Positions 12,330-24,046 of a DNA stretch of 64,000 bases are shown piece after piece. Under the pieces are notes generated by a model. It searched no databases. It was given only the letters and a program-made list of their open reading frames with translations, and was not told the origin of the DNA. The stretch comes from Ricinus communis (taxonomy: Eukaryota > Streptophyta > Magnoliopsida > Malpighiales > Euphorbiaceae): NCBI RefSeq assembly GCF_019578655.1, contig NC_063258.1:6245283-6309282 (forward strand). Reading direction: 5' to 3'. Both the position numbers and the translations under genes were made by a program. Positions within the stretch are counted from its first letter, which is position 1, and each line of letters starts with the position of its first letter.

Positions 12330-14732
12330 TTAGCTGGACTCTGCAGCAGCATTCCTGCATTGTGGGCAAATTGAGAAGGTGGGCTCATTGTAAGTTGGGG
12401 CTTGAGGCATATAAGCGTAAAGAGGAGGTCCAATGTGTGTGGTAGATGACCAAGGAGGTGCTCTCTGCACCGAATTGGGATGCCCATTCATCCACTCCAA
12501 ATCTTGGCTAAGTGACCTGTCATAAACAAACTTACAACTACCCTTCTCGGGTGTATCATAGCACAAGGTCTCAAATTGATACAAGTTGTTTTCTTCAGAT
12601 GAATAACACATATCAACAGGGAAAGAAACATGTATAGCATCATCTATTTGTACATCCTGTGGTTTCTTATCATATGCAAGGCCAATTCCATCAATACTGC
12701 AAATGGCATGAACATGGTCGGTGGGAGAACTATCAAATGGGGATAAACTAAAAGTAACACAATAATCCCCTGCATTAAGTTCTAACTTTCCCTCAAATAC
12801 GTCTATTTTAGCTCTAGCCGTGGCAAGGAAAGGTCTCCCCAAAATCAACGGTACACCATGCTCATTATCCATATCCATAACCACAAAGTCCATATGAAAT
12901 ATGAACTTATCTACCTTGATTAACACATTCTCTACAATCCCCCTAGGAAGCTTAATAGAACGGTCAACTAATTGAATGCACGTCCTAGTGGGTTTTGTCT
13001 CCCCCAAACCTAGCTTATTGAACAAACTAGTGGGCATGACATTTATGCTAGCCCCCAAATCAGCTAATGCATCATCAACACACAAGTTACCTAAAGTGTA
13101 AGGAATAGTAAAACTCCCTGGAGCATGACGTTTCTCTGACAACTTGCTCTGAAACACTGCTGAGCACTCTTCATTAAGCTTAACATAGGCTACCTCCTCC
13201 AACTTAGCATACTTTGGCATCTGCTTCAATGCGTTAATAAAAGACAAGTTAATATGTAGTTGTCTAAAAATATCCAAAAACTTACTGAACTGCTCTTGCG
13301 CTTCTGCTCGTTCGAGTCTAGCAGGATAAGGAATCTTAGGTTGATATTCCTTAACTGGGATCGGTTTCACCTTTTGTTCCTCAAGTTCCTTAACCTTACT
13401 GCTTGCCTCAACCTGCACATCAATAGTGGAGTCGTCAAAAACATGCTTATAAGGAGCTAAAACTAACTTACCTGAACGCAAAGTGATGGCGTTCACGTGC
13501 TCCTTCGGGTTAGACTCAGTGGTGCTAGGGAGCGCTCCTTGTTGCCTCTCAGACAACATCTTAAAGATTTGGCCAATCTGAGTCTCCAAGTTTTGAATCG
13601 AGGCCTGCTGATTCCTAAGTGCACTATCAATTTGCTAGAACCTCATCTTCATAGTCGTCCAAACTTCATCATAAGCTCCTCTAGATTTGATTTCTTTTCT
13701 GGTGGAGGAGGAGCTTGTGCAGGCCCAGCTGGCTGTTGCTGTAGCTGCTGATGAAGTCTCTGAAAACCAGGTGGACCCTGAGCATTATTGTTCCTCCAAC
13801 TGAAGTTGGGATGATTACGCCACCCATGGTTGTATGTGTTACTGTAAGGGTCGTTCTGCTACCTTGGGGCATTCCCCATATAATCAACCTGCTCAACATC
13901 AAAAGACACAGCAGAAACAGATGGAGAAATAGAGGAAGATGAAGCAAACATACCTCCCGCAGTACAGTTCGCACTATAGTGCGGGCTACCACAAAACTCG
14001 TAGCCAACATTCGCTGCATGAACCGACATCTGGAGTTGGTTAATCTTCTTGGCTAGAAGCTCCACCTGAGCTACCAAGGCTGCTGTAAAATCCACTTGGT
14101 TGACCACTCCTTGTCTTCCTGGTCGGATCTTAGAGGATTGCTACTGATAATTGTTCATGGTCATTTCCTCTATTAAGTTTTAAGCCTGCTCGGGCGTCTT
14201 ACTGTTTAGCGCCCACCTGATACAGCATCCACCATCTGCCTCGTCTGAACCTGCATCCACACTAGAAATCCGTGATATGGGCAGCATCTCAACAGGTCCT
14301 TAAACCTCTCCCATGCATCATACATGCTTTCATCATCAAACTGCACAAAAGAAGATATGTCATTTCTAAGTTTAGCAGTTTTAGCGGGAGAAAAATACTT
14401 ATATAAAATTTTTTCGGCCAACGCCTTACAAGTAGTAATCGTTTACTGTGGAAGAGATTGTAACCATCTCTTTGCTCTGTCCCTCAAGGAAAATGGAAAC
14501 AATCTCAGCCGAATGGCGTCATCGATTGTTCCATTTATCTTAAATGTGTCATAATCTCCAAAAAGTTGAAGATATGAGCATTAGGATCCTCGCTGGGAAA
14601 TCCTCCAAATTGCATGCTTTGCTGGATCATCTGGATAACATTGGCTTTTATCTCAAAATTGTTGGCCGCTACAGCAGGTCTGACTATACTAGTTTTCGTC
14701 CCATCCAAAGATGGTCGAGCAAACTCGTACAT
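12330..14732 (-). pseudogene. Gag-aspartyl protease region of gypsy element 1
   Basis: The gag core is read in broken pieces: 14732-14535, 14421-14206 (YDAWERFKDLLRCCPYHGF, the conserved gypsy gag helix) and weaker pieces to about 13600. The downstream part, 13589-12330, is one open frame of 419 codons. It contains NAITLRSGKL, the linker typical of Athila gags, and an aspartyl-protease-like fold with DLGASINVMP near 13035-13064 and LILGRPFL near 12830. Stops and frame changes upstream mean the full gag cannot be made from this copy. The frame ends without any RT domain. The protease would cut Gag during particle maturation. The active-site triad reads D-L-G-A rather than D-S/T-G, a variant common in this lineage. 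Confidence 0.85.
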
Positions 14733-14766
14733 CGTCCTCTGATCGTCATCGGCCTAGGGATTGTGG

Positions 14767-14786
14767 TTCCCCGACAACGGCGCCAA
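14767..14786 (-). other. Primer-binding site (tRNA-Asp) of gypsy element 1
   Basis: The minus strand reads TGGCGCCGTTGTCGGGGAAC, close to the complement of the tRNA-Asp 3' end, six to eight bases inside the 5' LTR boundary. Minus-strand DNA synthesis would be primed here. Confidence 0.85.
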
Positions 14787-14791
14787 AAACT

Positions 14792-16062
14792 TAGTGGGCT
14801 ACTGATGCAACCTACACCTAAGGCAGTGAACCTATCGATGCGGCCGAGCACTAATGAGTATCAAGGTCGTATCCCTGGAGATCGAGTGAACCTAAACTTA
14901 CTACTGTTTGCTATGTTATCTAGTTTGAAATAAGGTGAGAGAAGTCTAAATTAATTAACTAATGACTATGAATGCAAATAAATGAATGAACAACAACCAA
15001 AAATCGAGAGACAACCGCACAAGAGAAATAAACCCAAAAGGGACCTAAGTGATGGAATTCTAAGGTTGATTTTATAAATTACCAATCTTGCTTACCCGTG
15101 CCTAAATCCTGAATCGAACTCGGTTACTTTCTCGAGCTCACCGAGTTCCTAAACCTGCACTAACCTAATGGAATCTTTTCCTATCACATTATTACAGATT
15201 AGCAGTAAGCGTGATTTAGAACTATTAAAAGTTGTTAATTCTTAATCCGGGGAGTAAATTAACCTTATCTCTAAGTGTTAACTACCAGTTCTTACTATTC
15301 AAATTTCAGTTGTAACAAGCATTTCTCAATGTCAAGAAACAATCTAAAAGACAATTAATTCAACGTCTCAAATTAATTGAATAAAACTTTATTACTAAAC
15401 AACAAGAAGATTACAAGAATGGCAAATAAAACTATAATAACTAAGCATAGTCCATTAATAAAGGTGAACCCCTCTTCTCTCGAATGGAACATGTAACCCC
15501 TCTTCTCTCGAATCGGAGTGGAAATGTCGCAAGCCAACTCTGAAATCAGACTCAAGTATGGATCTTGAATGTCTCGATCAATCGGCTATAACCTTCAATC
15601 TTTGCTTAAATCTCCCAAATCCATCCTTTGAAATGATGTTGGTCTCCCAAAATGTCAAGAACATAGATGTAAAAGTGGGGGGTCGCGCACGTAAAGAAGT
15701 CTAGAAATCAGAAGCGGAACATTGTCTCATTTTACGTGCGCCTACTTATAGGCAAAAGTGCCCTAGCCCGTGCAACGGGCAAGGGAGGCCATGCAAATAT
15801 GCATGGCCGTGCAACTGCCCTTGCAAAAGCCTCGAATTACGTGCCAACAAGGAATTGAATCCAACAAACATCTAATATGCGTAAATCATCCACATAGCTT
15901 GGTTTCTATCTGGAAATCAATCAATTTCCCATCAAGGAGTCCGAAAACCTGAAAAACTCATAAACATACCAAAGTGCGATCAAACAGGAATAAATATGAC
16001 TCAAATACATGAATAAACGACTAATAAATAGCCAATAAATATGCATAGAATCATCTACATCA
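14792..16062 (-). repeat. 5' LTR of gypsy element 1
   Basis: It aligns by eye with 8670-10407 along its whole length apart from the 392-bp duplication and some indels near 15470. On the minus strand it starts TGATGTAG. A TATAAG (15745-15750, minus strand) is a plausible core promoter. It contains a short hairpin, GCCCGTGCAACGGGC, near 15766-15780. Confidence 0.9.
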
Positions 16063-16343
16063 ATTTCTTATGGCTTCCTCCATAAGAATCATTAAAAGCA
16101 CTTGCTTATCCTTATTTCACGTTATTATCATTATAGTCATCATAGAAATGGGTAGAAGGATTACCCCCACAGTGTTCTAGCCATGTCTTTACAACTTAAT
16201 TTTCCCTTTGAACCTAGATATTGGGATCTCTAGTCAACTAGGTTGCGTTTCCATTGCAATGATATATTCTTGCATGGGCTTTAATCCTATTCCCCTTGAT
16301 GATTTATCAACTAACTCTCTGTTCAACCCTTTGATTAGTAGAT
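16063..16343 (-). mobile_element. Copia fragment stranded between the two gypsy elements
   Basis: This 281-bp piece carries ATTTC (16063-16067) at its left and TAGAT (16339-16343) at its right, the target duplications of the two flanking elements. On the minus strand it codes for the end of copia RNase H (GLNRELVDKSSRGIGLKPM). The frame continues across the removed element 2 into 24047 onward, which shows one original copia copy. Confidence 0.85.
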
Positions 16344-17781
16344 TGAAAGGTCACAAATAGTTATATTTATTGTGTTTAATTTCCTTGCGATTTGGTTGAA
16401 TAATGTACTTAATTATGTTTATTCTGACTTAGGTGATAAAATATCAAGGATGGAGCAAAATCCAGCCTAAAGACATGTTTTAAGCCATCATTTATCAGAA
16501 ATCAAGTCTTTTAGAGGAAGTGCAAAAATCTGCACAGAAGATCACTGTCGACAAGGCGTGACCACGCCCATTATAAGCTCCGCAATCATGCGGAAGATTC
16601 ACATCAACAAGGCGTGACCACGCCTTGCGCCCCATGAGCTGCTAAAAGATGCGAAGGAGAGCTTCGAAATTTTCAGAGTTTTCATTGTGGTGGAAATATC
16701 CCTAGTTAATCTCCTCTATTTTTGGAAGTGTTGGATTAATAGAACTTTCTTCCATGTATTTAGGTTTTTAATTTATTTAGATCACTTTTAATCTTATCCT
16801 TTCTTGTAGGGATAAGATTAAATAGGAAGCTTATTTCTTTTTTATAAGGATTCTATTAGGGTTTAGGTTTTTACTTCCTATATAAGGACGGCTGGAAGTA
16901 CCTTTAAAGATTCATATTCTTATTCTTCTTCTACTCTCTACAATTCTTGTGAATTCTTACTCCACCATGAGTGGCTAAGTTTATAGTTTCTAATTCAAGA
17001 GTGAATAAATTCCAATTGTGATTTTGTGAGGCTTTGAGCTTAACAAAATTCTTCTTTAATTCAAGTATTCTTTATTTCTTGTTTTTATTATTTATGAATT
17101 CTTGATATTGATTGAACTGATGACTCAACTTTGATATTGATTTTCTATTGCTAAACTTTGAGTTTGTGATCTGTAATTGTCATGAACGATTAACACAAGT
17201 AGCAAGGAGCTGGCTCATGTGTGTGTGATTACGGCTTATTCGAATTACATAGCTTGCATAATAGGCTCTAGGGAAATAAAGGAACAAGGTTATTTCAATT
17301 GCAGTTATCTCAATTAAATTAATGTTGGTTTAGTCATTCTCATTATTCTTAATGCTATCATTAAGTTGATATGGAATGCTATCGTGCTCAGTTGACTAAT
17401 GATAAGTCTTGATTTGGATGTTAGGTTTGAGTCAATTGTATTAGGAGAATTACACTTATTGCGGCTTTTTCGAATAAGTAGACTAAGTACTTGAATAGAA
17501 GAATTGATATTTTAGCTTATGATCATGATTACAATTGGATGGAATTAGCACTCTTGAATTGGAAATTTGTTAAGATTGATTTTTATTTACTTTAATATTC
17601 AGCCTTCATTATTTTCTGTTTATTTATAATTTTGATTCAAACATTCAAAAACCGCCCTTTTATTTTACTTTAAGAAGCTATCCACATTGGTTCCCTTGGG
17701 ATTTGACCTGGTTTCACTATTTCTACAATTTAGTTTAGGAAAATCAGTAATTTATTTTGAAGGGCTTCGACAACCCGTTCA
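16344..17781 (+). repeat. 5' LTR of gypsy element 2
   Basis: It starts TGAAAGGTCACAAATAG (TGATAGG in the partner) and ends GACAACCCGTTCA. TATATAAGG at 16879-16887 follows TTACTTCC and is the likely core promoter; the same box occurs in the 3' LTR at 23143-23149. Two copies of the AAGGCGTGACCACGCCTT palindrome lie upstream of the TATA box (16553 and 16609). Confidence 0.92.
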
Positions 17782-17785
17782 AATT

Positions 17786-17803
17786 TGGCGCCGTTGCTGG
17801 GGA
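17786..17803 (+). other. Primer-binding site (tRNA-Asp) of gypsy element 2
   Basis: TGGCGCCGTTGCTGGGGA lies four bases after the 5' LTR. It is complementary to the tRNA-Asp 3' end except at one position. Confidence 0.88.
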
Positions 17804-17840
17804 GCCTATTTTAGTTTCTCATTGTTTAAATTATTTGTTT

Positions 17841-20303
17841 ATGACTCGTTCTTCTCAAGATATTGATTTGCAGTTTAATCCTGAAATTGAGAAGACAGCG
17901 CGTCGATTAAGAAAGGAGACTAAGCAAAGAAAAAGTTGTCTCATAGAGGAGTTGGAAATAGATTTAGCTATTGGCGACACATCTATTTTTTAAGAAGTTA
18001 CAGAAAACATGGCGAACAAAACTCTCAAAGAGCTAGCTGCACTGGATTTAAATCAATAACCTTTATGCATTATATTTCCTAATATTGCAGTTGATTTTGA
18101 ATTAAAATCTGGTTTAATTCACTTACTCCCTTCTTTTCATGGATGTGCAGGTGAAGATCCTCATAAAAACTTGAAAGAATTCCATATTGTATGCTTCGGA
18201 ATGAAGCCACATGGTGTGACCGAAGAGCAAATAAATCTCAGACCTTTTCCATTTTCTTTGAAGGATAAAGCAAAAGATTGGCTCTATTATCTACCCTCCA
18301 GTTCAATAACAACATGGAATGAGATGAAAAGATTGTTCTTAGATAAGTTCTTCCCTGCAACAAGAGCTGCCAACATCAGAAAATAAATTTGTGGCATAAC
18401 ACAGTTCACTAGAGAAACATTGTATGAGTATTGGGAAAGGTTCAAGCAACTGTGTGCTAGCTGCCCCCATCATCAAATTTCTCAGCAACTCTTAATCCAA
18501 TACTTCTATGAAGGATTATTGTCAATGGATAGGAGTATGATTGATGCAGCAAGTGGTGGAGCTTTGGTAGATAAGACACTTGAAGAAGCCAAACAATTGA
18601 TTTCGAACATGGCTGAAAATTCTCAGCAATTTGGTACAAGAGTTGATGGAGCTATTAGGCGAGTTAATGAGGTAAGCACTAAAAATCTTGAAAATCAAAT
18701 TTTTGATTTAACTGCTTTGGTTCGTCAAATGGCTGTAGGGCAATTGCAAATGGCAAAAGTTTATGGAATATGCTTAGTTCAAGGACATCCCACCGATATG
18801 TGTCCAACATTGCAACAAGACTCGATGCAAAAGGCTAATGCTCTAGGCGGATTTACTAGTCAACCTCAAAGGAAGTATGACCCTTTTTCCAATCATTATA
18901 ATCCTGGATGGAGAGATCACCCGAATTTGAGCTATGGAAACCAAGGAGGACAACAAAATTATCCTTCCTAGAATTTCATTAGACCACTTCAAGTTCTCCA
19001 AAAACCTCAAGTTTCAAATTCAGGTATGTCTTTGGAAGATATTGTTCAAAATCTTACTAATAATGCTCTTCAATTTCAACAGGAAACAAGGTCAAGCATT
19101 CAAAGTTTAGGTAATCAAATTACTCAACTAGCTACGTCGGTTAGTAAATTGGAGGCTCAAAATTCTGAAAAATTACCTTCACAACCAGAGATAAATCCAA
19201 AGGAGAATGTTAGTGCAATTTGTCTTAGAAGTGGAAAGGAGATTCCTTCAGGGTCGATTTCACTTAAGAAAAGTGAACCGAGCAAGGAAAAGGAAGAAGA
19301 AAAAGCTTCCTCTAAAGCATCACGTGGGGTAAAATTTGATCCTCCTCTATCTCTTTCATCTCACACTCCATTACCTCCTTTTCCTAGCAGATTAGTTAAG
19401 CCAAAAGAAGATGAGCAAGAAAAGGAGATCCTGGATATATTTAGGAAGGTGGAGATAAATATCCCATTATTGGATGCTATCAAAAAAATTCCTAAATATG
19501 CAAAGTTCTTGAAGGAATTATGCACAAACAAAAGAAGGATGAAGGAAAAGGAGAAAGTGGTGGTAAGTAAGAATGTGTCGGCCATCTTGCAAAAGAATAT
19601 GCCCGAAAAATGCAAGGATCCAAGTATGTTTTCATTACCTTGTGTTATTGGTAATACGAAAGTTGAGCATGCCATGTTAGATTTAGGAGCTTCCATTAAT
19701 GTCATGCCATTTTCTATCTATCAAGAATTGAAACTAAATAACTTGCAAAAGACTGGTGTAATGATTCAATTAGCTGATCACTCTTATATTCATCCCCTTG
19801 GAGTTGTTGAAGATGTTTTGGTGCAGGTTAATGAGCTCATATTTCCTGTCGACTTTTACATTTTAGAAATGGATGGTAATTCCTCATTAAAATTAGCTTC
19901 GATTTTATTAGGACGACCATTCATGAAAACTGCTAAGACAAAGATTAATGTAGATAAGGGTACTCTCTACATAGAGTTTGATGGAGAGATTGTTAAATTT
20001 AATATTTTCGATGCAATGAAATATCCTAATAATTTACATTATTTTTGCCATATTTATGTAATTAATCCAATTGTGGAGGAAGTATTTGCAAAAGAAAATA
20101 TTAGTGATGAGCAAGAATTAGATGCACAATCTAATTTAGAAGTAGAAATTAGAAGCTTGGATTCAGATAAAATTTTCAAACTGAATGGTCATAGATTGAA
20201 GATCTTCCATAAGGGTGAAATTGCTTTATATTCCATTAGTTTTCCTTTGGATCACCTCACTTATTTGGATGACTCAAATATTTTATCATTCCGTCGAGCA
20301 TAA
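17841..20303 (+). pseudogene. Gag-aspartyl protease frame of gypsy element 2, with four in-frame stops
   Basis: From the ATG at 17841 to the stop at 20303 the same frame stays readable for about 820 codons. It is broken only by nonsense codons at about 17991, 18057, 18384 and 18969; there is no frameshift. Gag landmarks: RPFPFSLKDKAKDWLYYL (about 18240-18295), YEYWERFKQLCASCPHH (about 18423) and NPKENVSAICLRSGKE (about 19194). Protease: DLGASINVMP near 19678 and ILLGRPFMKTAK near 19905. A spacer with charged repeats (KEKEEEKASSKASRG) separates gag and protease. The frame ends before any RT. Stops without frameshifts suggest decay by point substitution. Two stops are compatible with C-to-T change (CAA/CAG to TAA/TAG), but I cannot prove the ancestral codons. 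Confidence 0.9.
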
Positions 20304-20472
20304 CAATGTTAAACAATTGCGCTATTGGGAGGCAACCCAAATACTTGCTTTATTTTTTTATTATTATTTTCTTTTCTTTCACTTAGTTTATTTTATTTTT
20401 AGTTTTTAGTTTTTAATTTCTTTTATAAAAAAATGTAATTTTTCTTTTTTCTGGCAAGAGACTAATTTCTAT

Positions 20473-20744
20473 AAGGCGTGACCACGCCTTGTTCCCAAAC
20501 ATCTCCTGTTCTTTAAAAAAAAAAAATTCTACTGTTACTCTTACAGAAGCTCGCTTCTTACAAGGCGTGACCACGCCTTGTTTAAGTCGCTCGCTTCGCT
20601 TTGAAAATCGCACCTCAAAATTATAGAAGCTCGCTTCTTACAAGGCGTGACCACGTCTTGTTTCAAGCTGTCTTCTGTTTCGTTTTGAAAAACTGCACCT
20701 CAAAATTACAGAAGCTCGCTTCTTATAAGGCGTGACCACGCCTT
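20473..20744 (+). repeat. Four spaced palindromic repeats (AAGGCGTGACCACGCCTT)
   Basis: Copies lie at 20473-20490, 20562-20579, 20642-20659 (one change) and 20727-20744. The last three are embedded in a roughly 80-bp unit that includes CAGAAGCTCGCTTCTTA. The same motif occurs twice in each LTR (16553, 16609; 22809, 22874), making eight copies in this element. Each copy is a near-perfect inverted repeat around a central GA/AC. Confidence 0.88.
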
Positions 20745-21654
20745 ACTTCAAACCACTCTTTTTTTCTTATTATTATTATTTTTTAATTTTTGTTGTTGTT
20801 CTTTTTGTTTTTTATTATTATTATTTTTTATTTTTTATTATTATTATTTAATTTATTTAATTTTTATTATTATTATTTAATTTAATTTATTTTATTTTAT
20901 TTTTAATTTTTAATTATTATTATTATTATTTATTTTTGTGCTTAAAAAAGAGAGAGAGAGAAAAGAAAAAAGAACGTTTTATTTTGCCATAGCCACCAAC
21001 GTTTTATTTTCTTTTGCAACAGCCATCACCAAAACTTTCTATTTCACTGGGCGGTTCTACCTCATTTCCCACCATCATCACTCACTATTCAGTCCAAATT
21101 GCTCGCAAATCAGGGGAGTTTCATATTTCTTTTCATTTCTTTTGTGAGCCATTTTCTTTTTGATATATTGAGGACAATGTATAGTTTAGGTGTGGGGGAG
21201 GAATATGATAATTACATGATTTTCTTTTCTTTTTAAAAATATTTTTTTTATGCTTATAATTAGGTATGCTTTAATTCATATGTTCTAATTCTTCTTTTGC
21301 AACCTTGAGTTTTATTTTGATAACCTGGAATACCATGTAAGTTAGAAATACATTTTTGGTTTGAATTTCAATGCATGAAAGGGGATAAGCATGATTAGTA
21401 TTTCTTTAAAACTATCCGAAGGTATCTCATTAGTTTATTGATTGAAAAATACACAAGACTTGATACAAATGTAAACATTCAAGTGAGCTTTTCAGCCAAA
21501 GAGCAGTTCATAATATTTTGCTCTAATTATTTTTTATTGAGTGTTATCAAACTAGTATGATTATTGTAGAACTTGCTTCTGAATTCATGTTGAGACCACA
21601 TTTTTGGATTGATGCTTTAATATGATAAGGGCAATTAGGTTTAACCTATTCTTA

Positions 21655-21765
21655 GTTAGCCACTTTGAGCCACTTTGAGTTAGCCACTTTGAGCCACTTT
21701 GATGAAAGAGCCTATTTTGAGCCACTTTGAGCCTATTTTCTTTTAGTTAGCCACTTTGAGCCTAT
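21655..21765 (+). repeat. Short tandem repeats of TTTGAGCCAC
   Basis: Units of GCCACTTTGAG and GAGCCTATTTT recur about ten times in roughly 110 bp. It is a small satellite-like array inside the 3' non-coding part of element 2. Confidence 0.75.
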
Positions 21766-22590
21766 TTTCTATTTTCTTTTTTTATTTTTAACACATGTTG
21801 TTTAACCCAAGACCTTTCGTTTACTACCTCTATTTTTCTACCCTTGTCAAGACAAGAAGGGAAGTGTTGCATGGTACAAATGAAACAGAAAAAAAAAAGA
21901 AAAAGAAAAAAAGAGAGGGAAAGAAAAGAAAAAAGTGAGAAAAGAAAGTTGATATTTATTCCTTTCATGAAAGAGGATAATTGGAGAAGTATTCATCAAA
22001 TATATTGAATTGAATTATTACATGTTATTTCTCCAAGATTTTTAGTGCTAATATAAAAAGTGGGAATAAATCTCAAAGTTTTTGTAGTATGTTTCGTGGA
22101 TGTGGCATAAGTTATCATGCAAGAATCTAATCTTTTTGTCTTGATTATGAAACATCTCAGCTCTTCCTTTATCACACCCTTTCCTAAGCCCCATTACAAC
22201 CCTTGTAAAGTCCCTTTGATTTTTGCATCTAATTCATGTGTAGTGGTGGAGACTTGATTCATTAGCAAGCTTATGGTAATAACATGCTTTATTTTGATTC
22301 TGAGAGTAAATGCACCCTAAACACTTTGAGAGTATTGAGTGAAACTATGTGAGGGTGTTAAATCTCGTTGCTTTGATTTTGATGAATTATTAAGATACTT
22401 GTTCTTTTTACAAAATTTATCCTATGAGTGCTAATCTCTTGATTGTCATTATTATTCAACTCATTAATATATGTTTAATTTATTTGGTATTTGAGGAGAT
22501 TAAAAGAGATAAAAGGAAGGTTAAAAGGAGAATTGGTATGTTGAATTGAGATATGCTTGAGGACAAGCATAAATTAGGTGTGGGGGAATT

Positions 22591-24046
22591 TGATAGGTCA
22601 CAAATAGTTATATTTATTGTGTTTAATTTCCTTGCGATTTGGTTGAATAATGTACTTAATTATGAAAATTATGTTTATTCTGACTTAGGTGATGAAATAT
22701 CAAGGATGGAGCAAAATCCAGCCTAAAGACATGTTTTAAGTCATAATTTATCAGAAACCAAGTCTTTTGGAAGAAGTGCAGAAATTTGCACAGAAGATCA
22801 CCGTCGACAAGGCGTGACCACGCCTTACAGCCCATAAGCTCCGCAGAAATCTGTGTAGAAGACTATTGTCAACAAGGCGTGACCACGCGTTGCGCCCCAT
22901 GAGCTGCTAAAAGATGCGAAGGAGAGCTTCGAAATTTTCAGAGTTTTCATTGTGGTGGACCTATCCCTAGTTAATCTCCTCTATTTTTGGAAGTGTTGGA
23001 TTAATATAACTTTCTTCCATGTATTTAGGGTTTTAATTTATTTAGATCACTTTAATCTTATCCTTTCTTGTAGGGATAAGATTAAATAGGAAGCTTATTT
23101 CTTTTTTATAAGGATTCTATTAGGGTTTAGGGTTTTACTTCCTATATAAGGACGGCTGGAAGTACCTTTAAAGATTCATATTCTTATTCTTCTTCTACTC
23201 TCTACAATTCTTGTGAATTCTTACTCCACCATGAGTGGCTAAGTTTATAGTTTCTAATTCAAGAGTGAATAAATTCCAATTGTGATTTTATGAGGCTTTG
23301 AGCTTAACAGAATTCTTCTTTAATTCAAGTATTCTTTATTTCTTGTTCTTATTATTTATGAATTATTGATATTGATTGAACTGATGACTCAACTTTGATA
23401 TTGATTTTTCTATTGTTAAACTTTGAGTTTGTGATCCGTGATTGTCATGAACGATTGACACAAGTAGCAAGGAGTTGACTCATATGTGTATGATTACGGC
23501 TTATTCGAATTACATAGCTTGCATGATAGGCTCTAGGGAAATAAAGGAACAAGGTTATTTCAATTGTAGTTATCTCAATTAAATTAATGTTGGTTTAGTC
23601 ATTATCATTATTCTTAATGCTATCATTAAGTTGATATGGAACGCTATCGTGCCCAATTGACTAATGATAAGTCTTGATTTGGATGTTGGGTTTGAGTCAA
23701 TTGTATTAGGAGAATTACAGTTATTGCGGCTTTTTCAAATAAGTAGACTAAGTACTTGAATAGAAGAATTAATATTTTAGCCTATGATCATGATTACAAT
23801 TGGATGGAATTAGCACTCTTGAATTGGAAATTTGTTAAGTTTGATTTTTATTTACTTTAATATTCAACCTTCATTATTTTATGTTTATTTATATTTTTGA
23901 TTCAAACATTCAAAAACCCCCCTTTTATTTTACTTTGAGAAGTTATCCACATTGGTTCCCTTGGGATTCGACCTGGTTTCACTATTTCTACAATTTAGTT
24001 TAGGAAAATCAGTAATTTATTTTGAAGGGCTTCGACAACCCGTTTA
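22591..24046 (+). repeat. 3' LTR of gypsy element 2
   Basis: It starts TGATAGGTCACAAATAG directly after the polypurine tract and ends GACAACCCGTTTA. It matches 16344-17781 along its length with scattered substitutions and small indels, for example an extra GAAAATTAT near 22664. The final A of TTTA is followed directly by the TAGAT duplication. Confidence 0.92.

Larger units (their letters stand above)
8670..16062 (-). mobile_element. Complete Athila-like non-autonomous gypsy retrotransposon 1 (gag-PR only)
   Basis: This minus-strand element has a 5' LTR at 14792-16062, a primer site at about 14767-14786, gag-protease sequence at 12330-14732, a long untranslated 3' part and a 3' LTR at 8670-10407. 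It is flanked by identical 5-bp duplications ATTTC at 8665-8669 and 16063-16067. The primer site matches the 3' end of tRNA-Asp (TGGCGCCGTTG...), as in Athila-type gypsy elements. The internal region is 4.4 kb and holds no reverse transcriptase, RNase H or integrase motif in any frame. That is the layout of terminal-repeat retrotransposons with a GAG domain (TR-GAG), which depend on enzymes from autonomous relatives. It inserted into a copia element. Confidence 0.9.
20304..22590 (+). other. Non-coding 3' internal part of gypsy element 2
   Basis: This part has no long frame. It contains four copies of the AAGGCGTGACCACGCCTT palindrome, low-complexity TTTATTATTATT sequence (20760-20940), a polypurine-like phrase TTTAGGTGTGGGGGAGG near 21185-21201, GAGCCACTTT repeats (21660-21760), an A/G-rich stretch (21885-21940) and the terminal polypurine tract GGTGTGGGGGAATT just before 22591. 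Confidence 0.75.
16344..24046 (+). mobile_element. Complete Athila-like non-autonomous gypsy retrotransposon 2 (gag-PR only)
   Basis: The plus-strand element spans 7703 bp. It has a 5' LTR (16344-17781), a tRNA-Asp primer site (17786-17803), a gag-protease frame (17841-20303), a 2.3-kb untranslated part and a 3' LTR (22591-24046). Identical 5-bp duplications TAGAT flank it at 16339-16343 and 24047-24051. No RT, RNase H or integrase motif is found, so it is non-autonomous (TR-GAG layout). The two LTRs are very similar by eye, suggesting a fairly recent insertion. It sits in the RNase H region of the same copia copy hit by element 1. Confidence 0.93.

Noticed and set aside
20938..21147. Plus-strand frame with FSFATAITKTFYFTGRF
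   Set aside because: It lies in the T-rich untranslated 3' region of gypsy element 2 with no start context or homology.
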